A stretch of 35,463 bases of DNA, from contig JAADGC010000207.1 of NCBI GenBank assembly GCA_013152585.1, positions 1-35,463 of the forward strand. Reading direction: 5' to 3'. The notes under the pieces were generated by a model. That model did not search any database and had not been told where the DNA came from. It saw only the letters and a list, made by a program, of their open reading frames with translations. Positions 1-11,200 of this stretch are shown here, piece by piece (the stretch's first letter is position 1; every line of letters starts with the position of its first letter). The stretch is from Chloroflexota bacterium (lineage in GTDB: Bacteria > Chloroflexota > Anaerolineae > J102). The translations under genes and the position numbers were made by a program.

Positions 1-1
1 C

Positions 2-3000
2 GAGCATCCCTTCATTACCGCCTCCAAGTGGATGTACGAAAATATTCCTGATGGCAGTGTGTGGATCACCGAGCATTGGGAAGAGGGCATGCCCCTGAAT
101 CTGCCGATTCCCAAGGGGAATCCGGGTGCACATGGCTGGCGCAATGTGGTCATGCCCATGTACGAAGAGGATACTCCCCAGAAGTACGAGATCATCAAGC
201 AGAACATGCGCGAGGGCGATTATTACGTCCTGGCCACCAAGCGCCTGTACGGGGCGCTGCCGCATCTGCCCGAGCGCTATCCCCTCAGCCTCCGCTTTTA
301 TGATCTGCTGTTTTCGGGGAAATTGGGTTATGAGTTGGTGGAGGATTTTCACACTTATCCCAAGTTGTTCGGTATCGAGATCAACGATCAGAATGCGGAT
401 GAGAGTTTTTGGGTGTATGATCACCCCCGCACACTGATCTACAAAAAAGTGCGTGATCTGTCGGATACGGAGTGGGATCAGTTGTTGGGCGGGAGCTGGG
501 AAACGGCGATCCCCGGCTACACCGGCCAACGGCGCCAAGACCGGGGCATCCCCGCCGCAGACAAGGAAACAGTAGGCCCGACGTTACTCCTGGAGCAGCC
601 GGTGGATGAGCTCCCCAGCGTGGGGCGGGTGGACTGGAACCCCCTGCGCGATCATAGCTGGCTGATGCTGGTGTTCTGGTGGTTGGTACTCTTGGTGATC
701 CAGATCCTGACATGGCCGATTGCCTTTGCCGTGTTCAGCAATCTGCGCGACCGGGGCTACGGATTGAGTCGAGCGTTGGGTTTGATTCTGTTGGCCTGGG
801 TGAGCTGGATGCTGCCTTCGTTGCACCTGCTCAAGAATAACCTACTTCCAACCATTCTTGGATTGGTCGTCCTGGCGGGATTGGCAAGGGTTTTATGGCG
901 ACGCAACCGGCCTGAAATGAGCGCCTTTATGAAGGCGCACCGCCCGCTGCTTTTGTTCAGTGAGGCCTTGTTCAGTGGTGCCTTTTTGTTTTTTGTCTTC
1001 ATTCGCCTGCTCAATCCCGATCTGTGGCAGCCATGGCAGGGCGGCGAAAAATTGATGGAGTTTGCTTTTCTGAACGCAGTCCTGCGGACGCCCTATTTCC
1101 CGCCGTATGATCCTTATTTTGCCGGTGGCTATATCAATTATTACTATTATGGCTATCAGGTCTTGGCCAGCTTGTTCAAACTGACAGGTGTGCGACCTTC
1201 TATCGGTTTCAATCTGGCTATTCCCACCCTATTTGCCTTCACAGCCAGTGGCGTGTTCAGCCTGGTCTACAGCCTGATGCCGCGCCAGCGTCATTTTACC
1301 AGTGGTAAATGGTGGCGTCGCGGTTTGGGGGCGGGGCTGCTGGGCGTGTTTTTTGTGGTGATGATGGGGAATCTGGACGGTGGACTCATTGTTTTGCGGC
1401 AGATTGCCGAACAAAGCCACAGCACATTCACTTCCAACATCCCCTTGCTGGAGAGCGTCGTGCGTGTGATTGCCGGCTTGGGTGATGCCTTGGGCGGGAA
1501 GATAAACCTGCCGCCCTACAATTTTTGGACGCCCTCGCGCGTGATTCCTTTTACGATCAATGAGTTCCCTTTCTGGTCTTATCTGTTCGCCGACTTGCAC
1601 CCGCATATGATGGGGATTCCCTTTACGGTGTTGTTCATGGCCCTGAGTTACAATCTGGTAGCGAGCTATGGCCGCTCGCTGATGAGTGAGGGCTGGTTGG
1701 CGGGGGGATTGGCTTTACTGGCGATGCCCCTGGCCCTGGGCGCCATCGGCGTCATCAACACCTGGGACCTGCCCACGTATCTGGGCCTCGGGGTGCTGGC
1801 CTGGGCCCTGAGAGAATGGAAGAGCTATGGCAGGGTTCGTATGCTTCCGACCGCGGTTTTTGTGGTATGCCTGGGCGGACTGGCCTATCTGTTCTATCGG
1901 CCTTTCTTCAGTCACTATACCACGGTGTTCAATACGGGCGTGGGCCTCACTTACATGAAGACAGATCTGGGTCTGTGGCTGCGCATATGGGGTTTGTTCA
2001 TGTTTCTGACTCTGAGTTATGTGTGGATCGAGATGCGTTATGCTCCGGGCGATGTGCCGGGGTTGCGTTGGCTTTCGGGGCTGATGAAGCATTTTGAGCG
2101 AGCGCCGCGCTATTTGGACCATGTGCAGGCGTTGGTACAGCCTTCGTGGGATCTATCCCTGATCCAGGCGCTGCTGGGATTAAGTCTGTTGGTGGGGGCG
2201 GTGCTGCTCTGGCTGGGCTACAGCGTGATCGCCCTCATGTTTGTGTTGGTTGTGTGGATTGGCCTGCTGCTTTTCCGGCGTAGCAGCTCGGCAGAAGCGC
2301 AGTTCCGGGCGTTGTTGTTCTTTACGAGCGTTCTGATTTTGTTGGGCGTGGAAGTATTTTATCTCAAGGATTTTTTGTGTGGCTGCGGTGAAGGTCTGTT
2401 CTCCCGCCAGCACGGCGATTATTATCGCATGAATACGCTGTTCAAGTTTTATACACAGGTATGGGTGATGCTGGGGATTGCCTCCGCCGCTTCGTTACCT
2501 GCCCTGTGGGAGCGGATACAGTCCTGGCGCCCAGGATGGCGATGGGCGTGGACCAACCTGTTGGGAGTATTGTTGGTGCTGGGATTGGTGTTCCCGATCT
2601 GGGGGACGGCCAGTCGTGTCAACGACCGTTTCCCCGGTCCCCGACCTGCCCGCACGACGCTCGATGGCATGGCGTTTATGTCGGTGGGTGAGTATGGCTG
2701 GCCCACCTACGAGAATAAAATCGTGCTTAAGCACGATTACGAGGCGATTCGCTGGCTGCTGGATCATGTGCAAGGGACGCCGGTTGTGGCCGAAGCACCG
2801 GCATCGTGGTATCCGGTGAATGGCCAGAATGTCGGTTATGATTATTACCGCGCCGGCGGCTTACGCGTATCCTCGTTCACAGGGCTGCCCACGTTCTTGG
2901 GGCAGCATCAGGGCGAGCAGCGCTTCGGCACTCTCACAGGCCCACGCGAGCAAGTCGGCCGTGAGTTCTGGGAGACGACTGATGTCGCCCGCTTGCGGCA

Positions 3001-3163
3001 GATCATCGCCGAGTTGCATGTAGACTATGTGTATGTAGGCCAGCTTGAACGGACGCTCTTCAGCGACGCCCAACTGGCCAAGTTTGATGTCCTGGTCAAC
3101 GCCGGTGAGGCGGAGATTGTCTTCGAGAATCCCGGCGTGAAGATCTATCGGTTGTTGCGTTAA
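2..3163 (+). CDS. DUF2298 / Chlor_Arch_YYY-type large polytopic membrane protein (GT-C-like), 5' truncated by the window
   Basis: ORF open from the window edge (EHPFITASKWMYENIPDGS... precedes the listed ATG in frame without a stop); many TM segments; AGGYINYYYYGYQ motif; paralogous to 3829..6321 (shared MEFAFLN, FPPYDP/FPPHDP, YYYGY/YYYFGY, EFPFWSYLFADLHPH/EFPMFSFLLGDMHPH, RMNTLFKFYTQVWV/RMNTVFKFYYQAWV). Confidence 0.85.
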   Translation, partial: EHPFITASKWMYENIPDGSVWITEHWEEGMPLNLPIPKGNPGAHGWRNVVMPMYEEDTPQKYEIIKQNMREGDYYVLATKRLYGALPHLPERYPLSLRFYDLLFSGKLGYELVEDFHTYPKLFGIEINDQNADESFWVYDHPRTLIYKKVRDLSDTEWDQLLGGSWETAIPGYTGQRRQDRGIPAADKETVGPTLLLEQPVDELPSVGRVDWNPLRDHSWLMLVFWWLVLLVIQILTWPIAFAVFSNLRDRGYGLSRALGLILLAWVSWMLPSLHLLKNNLLPTILGLVVLAGLARVLWRRNRPEMSAFMKAHRPLLLFSEALFSGAFLFFVFIRLLNPDLWQPWQGGEKLMEFAFLNAVLRTPYFPPYDPYFAGGYINYYYYGYQVLASLFKLTGVRPSIGFNLAIPTLFAFTASGVFSLVYSLMPRQRHFTSGKWWRRGLGAGLLGVFFVVMMGNLDGGLIVLRQIAEQSHSTFTSNIPLLESVVRVIAGLGDALGGKINLPPYNFWTPSRVIPFTINEFPFWSYLFADLHPHMMGIPFTVLFMALSYNLVASYGRSLMSEGWLAGGLALLAMPLALGAIGVINTWDLPTYLGLGVLAWALREWKSYGRVRMLPTAVFVVCLGGLAYLFYRPFFSHYTTVFNTGVGLTYMKTDLGLWLRIWGLFMFLTLSYVWIEMRYAPGDVPGLRWLSGLMKHFERAPRYLDHVQALVQPSWDLSLIQALLGLSLLVGAVLLWLGYSVIALMFVLVVWIGLLLFRRSSSAEAQFRALLFFTSVLILLGVEVFYLKDFLCGCGEGLFSRQHGDYYRMNTLFKFYTQVWVMLGIASAASLPALWERIQSWRPGWRWAWTNLLGVLLVLGLVFPIWGTASRVNDRFPGPRPARTTLDGMAFMSVGEYGWPTYENKIVLKHDYEAIRWLLDHVQGTPVVAEAPASWYPVNGQNVGYDYYRAGGLRVSSFTGLPTFLGQHQGEQRFGTLTGPREQVGREFWETTDVARLRQIIAELHVDYVYVGQLERTLFSDAQLAKFDVLVNAGEAEIVFENPGVKIYRLLR

Positions 3164-3170
3164 AAAAGAG

Positions 3171-3191
3171 AAACGTGTTTTAAACACGTTT
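3171..3191. repeat. Perfect inverted repeat AAACGTGTTT-T-AAACACGTTT upstream of the Y1 transposase (REP-like hairpin)
   Basis: 10-bp arms with a 1-nt spacer read directly from the sequence; flanks the transposase ORF. Confidence 0.7.
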
Positions 3192-3215
3192 TAGCCCTTC
3201 TAAGAGTGAAGAACT

Positions 3216-3722
3216 ATGTCTTTCTGGCGAACTTATTACCATCTCGTCTGGGCGACCAAGGATCTCAGTCCCATCATTACGCCCGATAACGAAGAGCGTT
3301 TACACCACTATCTGGTGCAAAAGGCCGCAGAACTTGGTATTTACCTCTACGCCATTGGAAGTGATCGCAATCACGCCCATGTCGTTACAGCGATTCCGCC
3401 AAAGTTAGCTGTAGCGCACGCTGTGAAGCATCTCAAAGGGGCGAGTTCCTATTATCTCAATGTCGATATGGGAAAGGAGTACTTTGCGTGGCAGCGTGGT
3501 TATGGCGTTTTAACCTTGGGGGAGGGCCAGCGTGGCAAAGCTATTCACTATGTCAAACACCAGAAGGAACTCCATGCTCAGGGCAAGACAAATGCCTGGT
3601 TGGAGCACTATGCTGCAGTTGATGAAGGTCCGGCTGATCAAGGAATCGTATTTGACGACGTCCCTGTAATGTTCCGAGAAGAAACGGTGTCTTACAATGC
3701 CTTGGGGGAACCACCTTTCTGA
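3216..3722 (+). mobile_element. IS200-like / REP-associated tyrosine (Y1) transposase
   Basis: 168 aa; N-terminal FWRTYYHLVWATKD, HUH-type NHAHVV motif, candidate catalytic Tyr in AIHYVKHQKELH; typical length for Y1 transposases. Confidence 0.88.
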
Positions 3723-3744
3723 ACGATTTTCGCAGCACAGAAAT

Positions 3745-3764
3745 AAACCCGTTTAAACGGGTTT
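3745..3764. repeat. Perfect 20-bp palindrome AAACCCGTTTAAACGGGTTT downstream of the Y1 transposase
   Basis: Direct reading of the sequence; located 23 nt after the transposase stop codon. Confidence 0.75.
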
Positions 3765-3828
3765 TCCCCCCCTCTCCCAATCTCCCATTCTCCTCTTAAA
3801 AACACGTTTCCCCTTCTCTCATACCCTC

Positions 3829-6321
3829 ATGCTCAATTTCCTTCGCTTCTGGTTCATCCTCCAACTCTTCGGACTCGTCGCCATGCCCCTGGCCTGGCGC
3901 CTGTTCGCCCATCTCCCCGACCGCGGCTACACCTTTAGCAAGCCCCTGGGTTTGTTAGCTGCCGGTTATGTGCTGTGGCTGGGCGCCAGTTTGGGAGTCT
4001 TGCGCAATAATGCCGGCGGCGCCGTGCTGGCCATGGCCCTGGTTTTGCTGCTGGGCGTGTGGTTGGGCCGGGCCGGGCTTCATGCTGGGGAGGATGGCGA
4101 GCGCCCCTTGATCGCCTTTTTCAAGCAACGCTGGCGCCTGGTTCTCACGTCCGAGCTGCTTTTCCTGCTGGCCATGGCCGCCTGGGCCTTTTTCCGCGCC
4201 TACAACCCCGACATCGCCGGCACCGAAAAGCCCATGGAATTCGCTTTTCTCAACGGCATCCTCGCCTCACCCCAATTTCCTCCGCACGACCCCTGGCTGG
4301 CTGGCTACGGCATCAGCTACTACTACTTCGGCTACGTACAGCTCAACATGCTGGTGCAATTGAGCGGCGTCATACCCGGAGTGGCTTTCAATTTGGGACT
4401 GGCCGCTATTTTTGCGCTCACCGTGTTGGGCGCCTTCGGCCTGGGCTACAATCTCGTAGCGGGCGATACCAAACCTGCCCGCGGCCTGCGCGCCGGACTC
4501 TATGGCGGCCTCAGTGCCCTGTTTGTGGCTGTGATGGGCAATTTGGAAGTCATTTTGGAGGTGCTGCGAACGCGGGGCTTGCTCACGCCGGGCTTGCAGA
4601 AATTCTTCGACATCAAGGACCTGGGCAATGCCCCGGTGACCGGCAGTTGGCGACCCGAACAGTTTTGGTGGTGGTGGCGGGCCTCTCGCACCATCCATGA
4701 CTACAACTTTAGCGGCACCGCCAACCAGGAAGTGATCGACGAATTTCCCATGTTCAGCTTCCTGCTGGGCGACATGCACCCACACGTTCTTGCCCTGCCC
4801 TTTGTGCTGCTAACCATCGCCCTTGCCCTTAATCTCTTCCGCCGCCCCACCCCCGAACTGGCCCCCGTGCCAGACAGCCAGGGCGAGGAAACTGCCTGGG
4901 TACAGGGCATCGTCCGGGACTGGCGTTCGGCGGGGCGGTGTGTCGTGGCCGGCTTCGGCCTGGACGGATGGGGACTACCGATCTATGGGATGGCTCTCGG
5001 CGCCTTAGGCTTTCTCAACACCTGGGACTTCCCGATCTACCTCTTTTTGGTGACGCTGGTCTATGCCCTGCGCCGCGGATTTGATGGCGTTCGCCGCGAT
5101 GCTCATTTCTGGCGGGAGATCATCATCACCTTTGTCGGCCTCTTCCTGATCGGATTCATTGCCTATCTCCCCTTCTACGTCAGCTTCAGCTCGCAGGCAG
5201 GCGGCATCCTCCCCAATCTCTACAACCCCACTCGTTTCGCCCAATTCTTCCTCATGTTCGGCCCCTTCCTCGTGGCCACTATTGCCCTGCTGGGCGTGGC
5301 CCTGCGCCGACATCCGCCCCAACGTGCTTCATTGGCATCCTGGGGGCTGACCGTGCTCTTGCTGCCTTTACTCTTCCTGTTTGCCATCATCATCTTCGGC
5401 GGTATCAACCCCGGCTTGCGCCACCTGGTCGAGCGCACCCTGGGCCAGCCCGTGTCCACGGTTATCCCCCATCTCCTTAGCCTGCGTTTGCAGACACCCT
5501 TCACCTGGCTGGTGGTGGGCGGGCTCCTCACCCTGATTGCTGTCCTGGCAATGCAAGTCTGGTCGAAATCAGAAAAACGCCCGAGCCGGCACCTGGTCTT
5601 TGTATTGGCGCTGCTGTTCACGGCGCTGCTCCTCACCTACGGCGTCGAGTTTGTCTACCTGCGGGATAGCTTTGGCACCCGCATGAACACCGTCTTCAAA
5701 TTCTACTACCAGGCTTGGGTGCTCATGGCCGTAGCTTCGGCCTATGCCCTGCACTACATACACACGCGGGCCTCCGCCTCCACGCGCTACGCCATCATGA
5801 TTGTGATGACCCTGCTCGTGCTGGGAGGACTCCTCTATCCCGCCTTCGCCATCCCCAGCAAAGCCAACAATTTCCAGGGCGACCCCACCCTCGATGGCGC
5901 TCACTTCGTCGCCGTCTACCGTCCCGACGAAGCCGCGGTCATTCAGTGGCTGCGTCAGAACACGCCCCTCGACGCCGTCATCGTGGAAGCGACGGGCGGT
6001 TCCTACACCGATTTCGATACCATTTCTGCCCACAGCGGTCGCGCCACCCTCTTGGGTTGGGGCGGTCACGAACTGCAATGGCGCGGCACTTACGACATCC
6101 CGGGTCAGCGCGAGCCCGAAATCGAGACGCTCTATCGCAACCAGGATCGCACCGCCGTCCGCCTCATTGTGGCCAAGTACGGAATCGACTATCTCATCGT
6201 CGGTCCTCGTGAGATCGACAAATACAAGATTCCTCCCAACCGCCTTTCCGCCTTCGAGCCTACCTGGGAACCCGTGTTCATCGACGGCAGCACCACCGTT
6301 TACCGCTGGCGTGGTGGCTGA
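3829..6321 (+). CDS. DUF2298 / YYY-type large polytopic membrane protein (paralogue of the first CDS)
   Basis: 830 aa; motifs GTEKPMEFAFLNGILASPQFPPHDPWLAGYGISYYYFGY, FGTRMNTVFKFYYQAWVL, GDMHPHVLALPF shared with the upstream CDS. Confidence 0.87.
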   Translation: MLNFLRFWFILQLFGLVAMPLAWRLFAHLPDRGYTFSKPLGLLAAGYVLWLGASLGVLRNNAGGAVLAMALVLLLGVWLGRAGLHAGEDGERPLIAFFKQRWRLVLTSELLFLLAMAAWAFFRAYNPDIAGTEKPMEFAFLNGILASPQFPPHDPWLAGYGISYYYFGYVQLNMLVQLSGVIPGVAFNLGLAAIFALTVLGAFGLGYNLVAGDTKPARGLRAGLYGGLSALFVAVMGNLEVILEVLRTRGLLTPGLQKFFDIKDLGNAPVTGSWRPEQFWWWWRASRTIHDYNFSGTANQEVIDEFPMFSFLLGDMHPHVLALPFVLLTIALALNLFRRPTPELAPVPDSQGEETAWVQGIVRDWRSAGRCVVAGFGLDGWGLPIYGMALGALGFLNTWDFPIYLFLVTLVYALRRGFDGVRRDAHFWREIIITFVGLFLIGFIAYLPFYVSFSSQAGGILPNLYNPTRFAQFFLMFGPFLVATIALLGVALRRHPPQRASLASWGLTVLLLPLLFLFAIIIFGGINPGLRHLVERTLGQPVSTVIPHLLSLRLQTPFTWLVVGGLLTLIAVLAMQVWSKSEKRPSRHLVFVLALLFTALLLTYGVEFVYLRDSFGTRMNTVFKFYYQAWVLMAVASAYALHYIHTRASASTRYAIMIVMTLLVLGGLLYPAFAIPSKANNFQGDPTLDGAHFVAVYRPDEAAVIQWLRQNTPLDAVIVEATGGSYTDFDTISAHSGRATLLGWGGHELQWRGTYDIPGQREPEIETLYRNQDRTAVRLIVAKYGIDYLIVGPREIDKYKIPPNRLSAFEPTWEPVFIDGSTTVYRWRGG

Positions 6322-6496
6322 TCGATTGAGTAAACCGGTAAATTGGTAGACCTCCAGACCGGCAGACAAGGCCCCGATTCTGCTGGCCGGCCCCCCAGGT
6401 TGAGCGAATTCTATTTTTTCAGAAGTCCTTCCTTGATTTCCCTTGACGCCTTTGCGTTAAATCTATTCTTTGCGATAACCGCTCAGGTATCCAGCC

Positions 6497-8263
6497 ATGC
6501 CCAAACACCATCATCATCGTAATCCCCAACAAGATCATGTCGTCACCGCGGCCATTGCGCTCCCGCGTCCTTTGCCGGCCTGGATGCAGCGTGTGACCAT
6601 GGAACAACTGGCCTACGCCGTGCTGCTGCTGGTGCCGCTGATCATTCGCCTGATCGATCTCGGCGCCCGTCCTCTGGCCCCGGCCGAAGCCAGCACCGCC
6701 CTGAGGGCCTGGCAGGCCAGCCAAGGTCATGCCCCTACCCTCGATGCCGGCATCCCCGTGCTCTTCACCCTGGAGACACTCACATTCTGGTTGCTGGGAG
6801 CCAGCAACGCCCTGGCCCGCCTCTGGCCCCTCCTGGCCTCAAGTGCGCTGATCCTCGTCCTGCTTGACTGGCGACGCTGGCTGGGCCGCACCCCCACCCT
6901 GCTCACCGCCACCCTGCTCACGTTCTCGCCCCTGCTCAACGCCTTTGCCCGCCGCAATGATGGCGTCAGCTTCGCCTTGCTGGCCGCGGCGCTGATGATC
7001 GCCGGCTGGGCGCGATTGCAAGAGGCAGATCGCCGAGGCTGGGCGCCGCTGGCCGGGGGCGCGGGTTTGGCCTTGATCAGTGGCCCGGTCGGGTTTAGTG
7101 GCTTGCTGGCTCTGCTGGTGCTGGCGCTCTTTTCCTTGCGTAAAGGGCACAACCTGCCTTCATGGCCGAATATTTCACACCTTGCCATCGCCGTTGGTGT
7201 GTTGCTGGTGGGAGGAACGGCCTTTTTCATGGACATCGATGCTTTGGGACTGGCAGCCATCAACCTCACCACCTGGCTCCAGGCCTGGACGTTGCCACCC
7301 GTGGCCGTACTGTGGGCCGCACTCCACCTTCTTGTCGATGAGCCGCTGATCATCCCCCTGGGCCTGGCCGGGCTGATCTGGGGCCTGCGTCGCCGTACGC
7401 CGTCTTCCTTCCTGCACCCCGCCGCCTGGCTGCTCCTGGCTGTCACCCTGTTCCAGGGCCCCGATGCCGCCGGCAGCCGGGCCCTGGCCGCCCTTTTCCT
7501 CGCCCCCCTCGCCGCCCAGTTCCTGCTCGATTTCCGGCGGGAAGGGGATTTCGCCTGGAACGAGGTCGAGCCGGTGCTTTATGGCATCGTCTTCGAAATT
7601 CTCCTGGCCCTGACCGTTTTTTCGCTCATCACCTACAGTCGGTCGGGCGAAAACTCGCAATTGTCATTGCTGATCGGCGCCGCGGTCATGGCCATCGTGG
7701 TCAGCGTCGTCTTCGTCTTCTTCATTGGCTGGCGTCGCCTGCTCAGTGTGGGCGCTTTGGCCCTCATCCTCTCGCTGGCCATCTACAACGTCGCCGAGAT
7801 TTCCGGCATCGGTTACGATCTTGCCGCGCCTCGCTATGCCACCCTCTATGCCCCGGACACCCGCATCGCCTTAGGTGATCTGCGACAAACCGTGGGCGAC
7901 ATCAGCGAGCGACAACGGGGCGACCGCTGGGCGCTGCCCATCGCCATCCTCTCCGATGTCCCCGCCGCTGATCTGCTGCAATGGGAATTGCGGCAAGCGC
8001 CCTTGCTGACCGTGGTCGACAGCGTGTCGCTCGAAAACGCCCCCCCTCTGGTCATTGCCCCTGCCGGGCGCGAGCTGGCCCTGAGCGAGCGCTACGCCGG
8101 CGAACCCTTCCGCATCCTCGACACCTGGTCGCCAGATCAGGGCGACATTCGCCAGAAAATCGCCTGGCTCATCTTCCGCACGGCCCCTTGGCACCGTCCC
8201 ACCACCGACGTTGTTCTCTGGGCCGACAGTCAGGTGCTCATACCCCCCGAAAGCAAGCAATAA
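6497..8263 (+). CDS. PMT/GT39-like polytopic membrane protein
   Basis: 588 aa, many TM segments; N-terminal LIIRLIDLGARPLAPAEASTALRAWQASQG resembles the GT39 first-loop region, though the usual DE pair is replaced by AE. Confidence 0.65.
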   Translation: MPKHHHHRNPQQDHVVTAAIALPRPLPAWMQRVTMEQLAYAVLLLVPLIIRLIDLGARPLAPAEASTALRAWQASQGHAPTLDAGIPVLFTLETLTFWLLGASNALARLWPLLASSALILVLLDWRRWLGRTPTLLTATLLTFSPLLNAFARRNDGVSFALLAAALMIAGWARLQEADRRGWAPLAGGAGLALISGPVGFSGLLALLVLALFSLRKGHNLPSWPNISHLAIAVGVLLVGGTAFFMDIDALGLAAINLTTWLQAWTLPPVAVLWAALHLLVDEPLIIPLGLAGLIWGLRRRTPSSFLHPAAWLLLAVTLFQGPDAAGSRALAALFLAPLAAQFLLDFRREGDFAWNEVEPVLYGIVFEILLALTVFSLITYSRSGENSQLSLLIGAAVMAIVVSVVFVFFIGWRRLLSVGALALILSLAIYNVAEISGIGYDLAAPRYATLYAPDTRIALGDLRQTVGDISERQRGDRWALPIAILSDVPAADLLQWELRQAPLLTVVDSVSLENAPPLVIAPAGRELALSERYAGEPFRILDTWSPDQGDIRQKIAWLIFRTAPWHRPTTDVVLWADSQVLIPPESKQ

Positions 8264-8279
8264 GGAGTGAGGTTCACTT

Positions 8280-11200
8280 ATGCCATCAACTACACCATCA
8301 TCCTCCCCCAAGTCTCTACTCGAAAGCCCGGCCGTCATGGCTTTGTACCTGAATTGGGAAAAGATCGCCTGGACCGCCCTTTTGCTCATGGCCTTGATCC
8401 TGCGTATTTATCAGTTGGGCACCCGCGTGATGAGCCATGACGAAAGTCTGCACACCACCTATAGCTACAACCTTTACGCTGGCATCGGCTTCAAGCATGA
8501 TCCCTTGATGCACGGGCCCTTGCTCTTCCATCTTACGGCTGTCAGCTACTTCCTCCTCGGCCCCAGCGACTTCTCCGCCCGCCTGCCCGCCGCCCTTCTG
8601 GGCGTGGGCGTGGTGTGGCTGTTGTGGATGGCGCGGGATTGGTTGGGCAAGCGCGGCGCCTTCCTGGCCGCCGCCCTGATCGCCCTATCGCCCACGATGG
8701 TTTACCACAGTCGCTACATTCGCCATGACATATACGCCATCTTCTTTGCCGTGGCTGTCATTCTACTCGCCTTTCGCTATATCGATCGCGGCGAAACAAA
8801 ATGGCTGTTGTGGATGTCGGCCATGTTGGGCCTGCTCTACACCACAAAAGAGGTGGCCTTTATCTATGTTGTCATCTTTGTGGCCTTTTTTCTGTTCATC
8901 GTCGTTTGGCGCGTGGTCAAACAACGCTGGAAAAACCAGGGCCTCAAACTGCCGTTTTGGATACTGGTGGTGCTGGGCGGCCTGCTCACTGCTTATCCCC
9001 TGGTCGAAACCGTGAAAGCACCGGTGGACACACCCGTGGTCAGCGCTCGCCTGGGGGGCATGGTCATGTGGCCGCTGTTCCTGATCGGCATGGTTTTGCT
9101 GGCCGCGGCCGTGGTGGCGCTGTGGCGCGGCATGGGCGGCGAACGCCTGCGATCCTGGCGCGAACTGGATGTAGCCATGTGGATGATGATGCTATCGGCG
9201 CCGTTGTTCACGGCCTTTCCCAGCAAACTCTTTGGCGGGAATCCCCAGAGCGTGCAGATTGCCACCAATATGCTGCAACCCGATGTGTTGCACAATGCCA
9301 TCATCTTTTTGGTGATGCTGGTCTTGTTTGGCGCCGTGGGCTATTTCTGGCACAAGGAACAATTCCTGGCGGGAATGGGCCTGTTTTACGGCCTATCCTT
9401 GCTTTTCTTTACCACGTTCTTCACCAACGGCAACGGTGTGGGTACCGGCTTGGTGGGCAGCATGGGCTACTGGCTGGCGCAGCAGGAAGTGGCCCGCGGC
9501 GGCCAACCCTGGTTCTATTACTTCATGCTCATGCCCCTGTATGAATTCATCCCCCTCATCCTCAGCCTCCTGGCCAGCGTGGGCATCGTATGGCGTTTGC
9601 TGCGCGGCCAACCCGTAGACCCGGCCGCGGCAGCGAACGGAAATGGTTTCGCCGTGCGCCGGGAATGGCTGCTGTTCCTGGTGTGGTGGACCGCCGCCAC
9701 CTGGGGCGCCTACACCTGGGCGGGCGAGAAAATGCCCTGGCTCACGACTCATTTCGCCGTGCCCATGGCCATCCTCGGCGGCTGGTATCTGGCCCGCAAA
9801 CTCAGCGCCGTGAACTGGCGCTCGGCCCTGAACCAGGGCGGGTTGTGGTTGCTGCTGGGGGTGCCATTGTGGCTGTTGGCGTTGCGAGCCTTCACGTTGT
9901 TGCGTCCCTTCCAGGGCGCTTCCCTCGATGCCCTCAGCGACACCATGGCCTGGATCGCCGATTTGCTGCTGCTGGTCGGCCTGGGTTGGGTGCTGATCCG
10001 TCGCGGGCTCATGCTGGGCTGGCCGCAGGCCCGGCGCATGATCCTTTTCGGACTCTTCGCCGTGCTCAGCCTGTTCTCGTTGCGCACCATGTTCATGGCC
10101 AACTTCGTCAACTATGATCTGCCGGTGGAACCGCTGGTCTATGCCCATGCCACACCCGACATCAAGCTGGTGGTGCACGAACTGGAGAATATCTCGCGGG
10201 CCACGGTGGGCGAAGGCAAGCTCGCCTTCGCTTATGACGACCAGACCACATGGCCCTTCGAGTGGTATTTCCGTAACTTCCCCAACAAGAAGTTTTTCGG
10301 TGGCTCCCCCTCGCGGGAAGTGCTGAAAGACGCGCCCGTCGTCCTCATTGGCACCGAGAACGAGGAGAAAGTCAAGCCCTACCTGGGCAACAACTACTAC
10401 CGCATCCCCTACCGCCAGATCTGGTGGCCCAAAGAAACGTACAAACAACTGATCGACGGCCTTCCCCAAGCCGATGGCACCGTGCTCAAAGGTGGCAAAC
10501 TCCTCTTCAAATGGCTGAGCGATCCGGAAATGCGCGGGCGCATGTGGAACATCATCCTCTACCGTCGTTATGATCAACCCCTGGCCGACTGGGACCCCGC
10601 CGACCACTTCCTCATGTTCGTGCGCAAGGATATCGCCGCCCAGGTGTGGAGCCTGGGCGCAGCGCCCGCAGCCGTGGTCGAGGTGCAGACCGATCCCTTC
10701 GAGAACAAATATCGTCTGGAGTCGGCCGTGCAGATCGTTGGTGGCATGAAGGGCCCCGGCCCCGGCCAGTTGCAACAGCCCCGCGCCGCTGCCCTGGCCC
10801 CTGACGGCCGACTTTATGTGGCCGATACCGGCAATCACCGTATCGTCGTCTTCAACCCCGACGGCAGTTACGCCTTTGATTGGGGCAGTTTCGGCGAAGC
10901 CCAGGGCCAGTTCAATGAACCCTGGGGCATTGCCATCGGCCCCGACGGCCGCGTCTACGTGTCCGATACCTGGAATCATCGCATTCAGGTCTTCACCGCA
11001 GATGGCACCTTCATCAAAAACTGGGGCGGGTTTGCCTCGACCGACGGCCTGCTCGGGCAGCAGGGTGTATTCTGGGGCCCGCGCGATCTCACCTTCGACC
11101 ATCAGGGCCGCCTGCTCGTGGCCGATACCGGCAACAAGCGCATCCAGATTTTCGACGCCGAAGGCAACGCCATCTCCCAATTTGGCGGTGCCGGTCTCGA

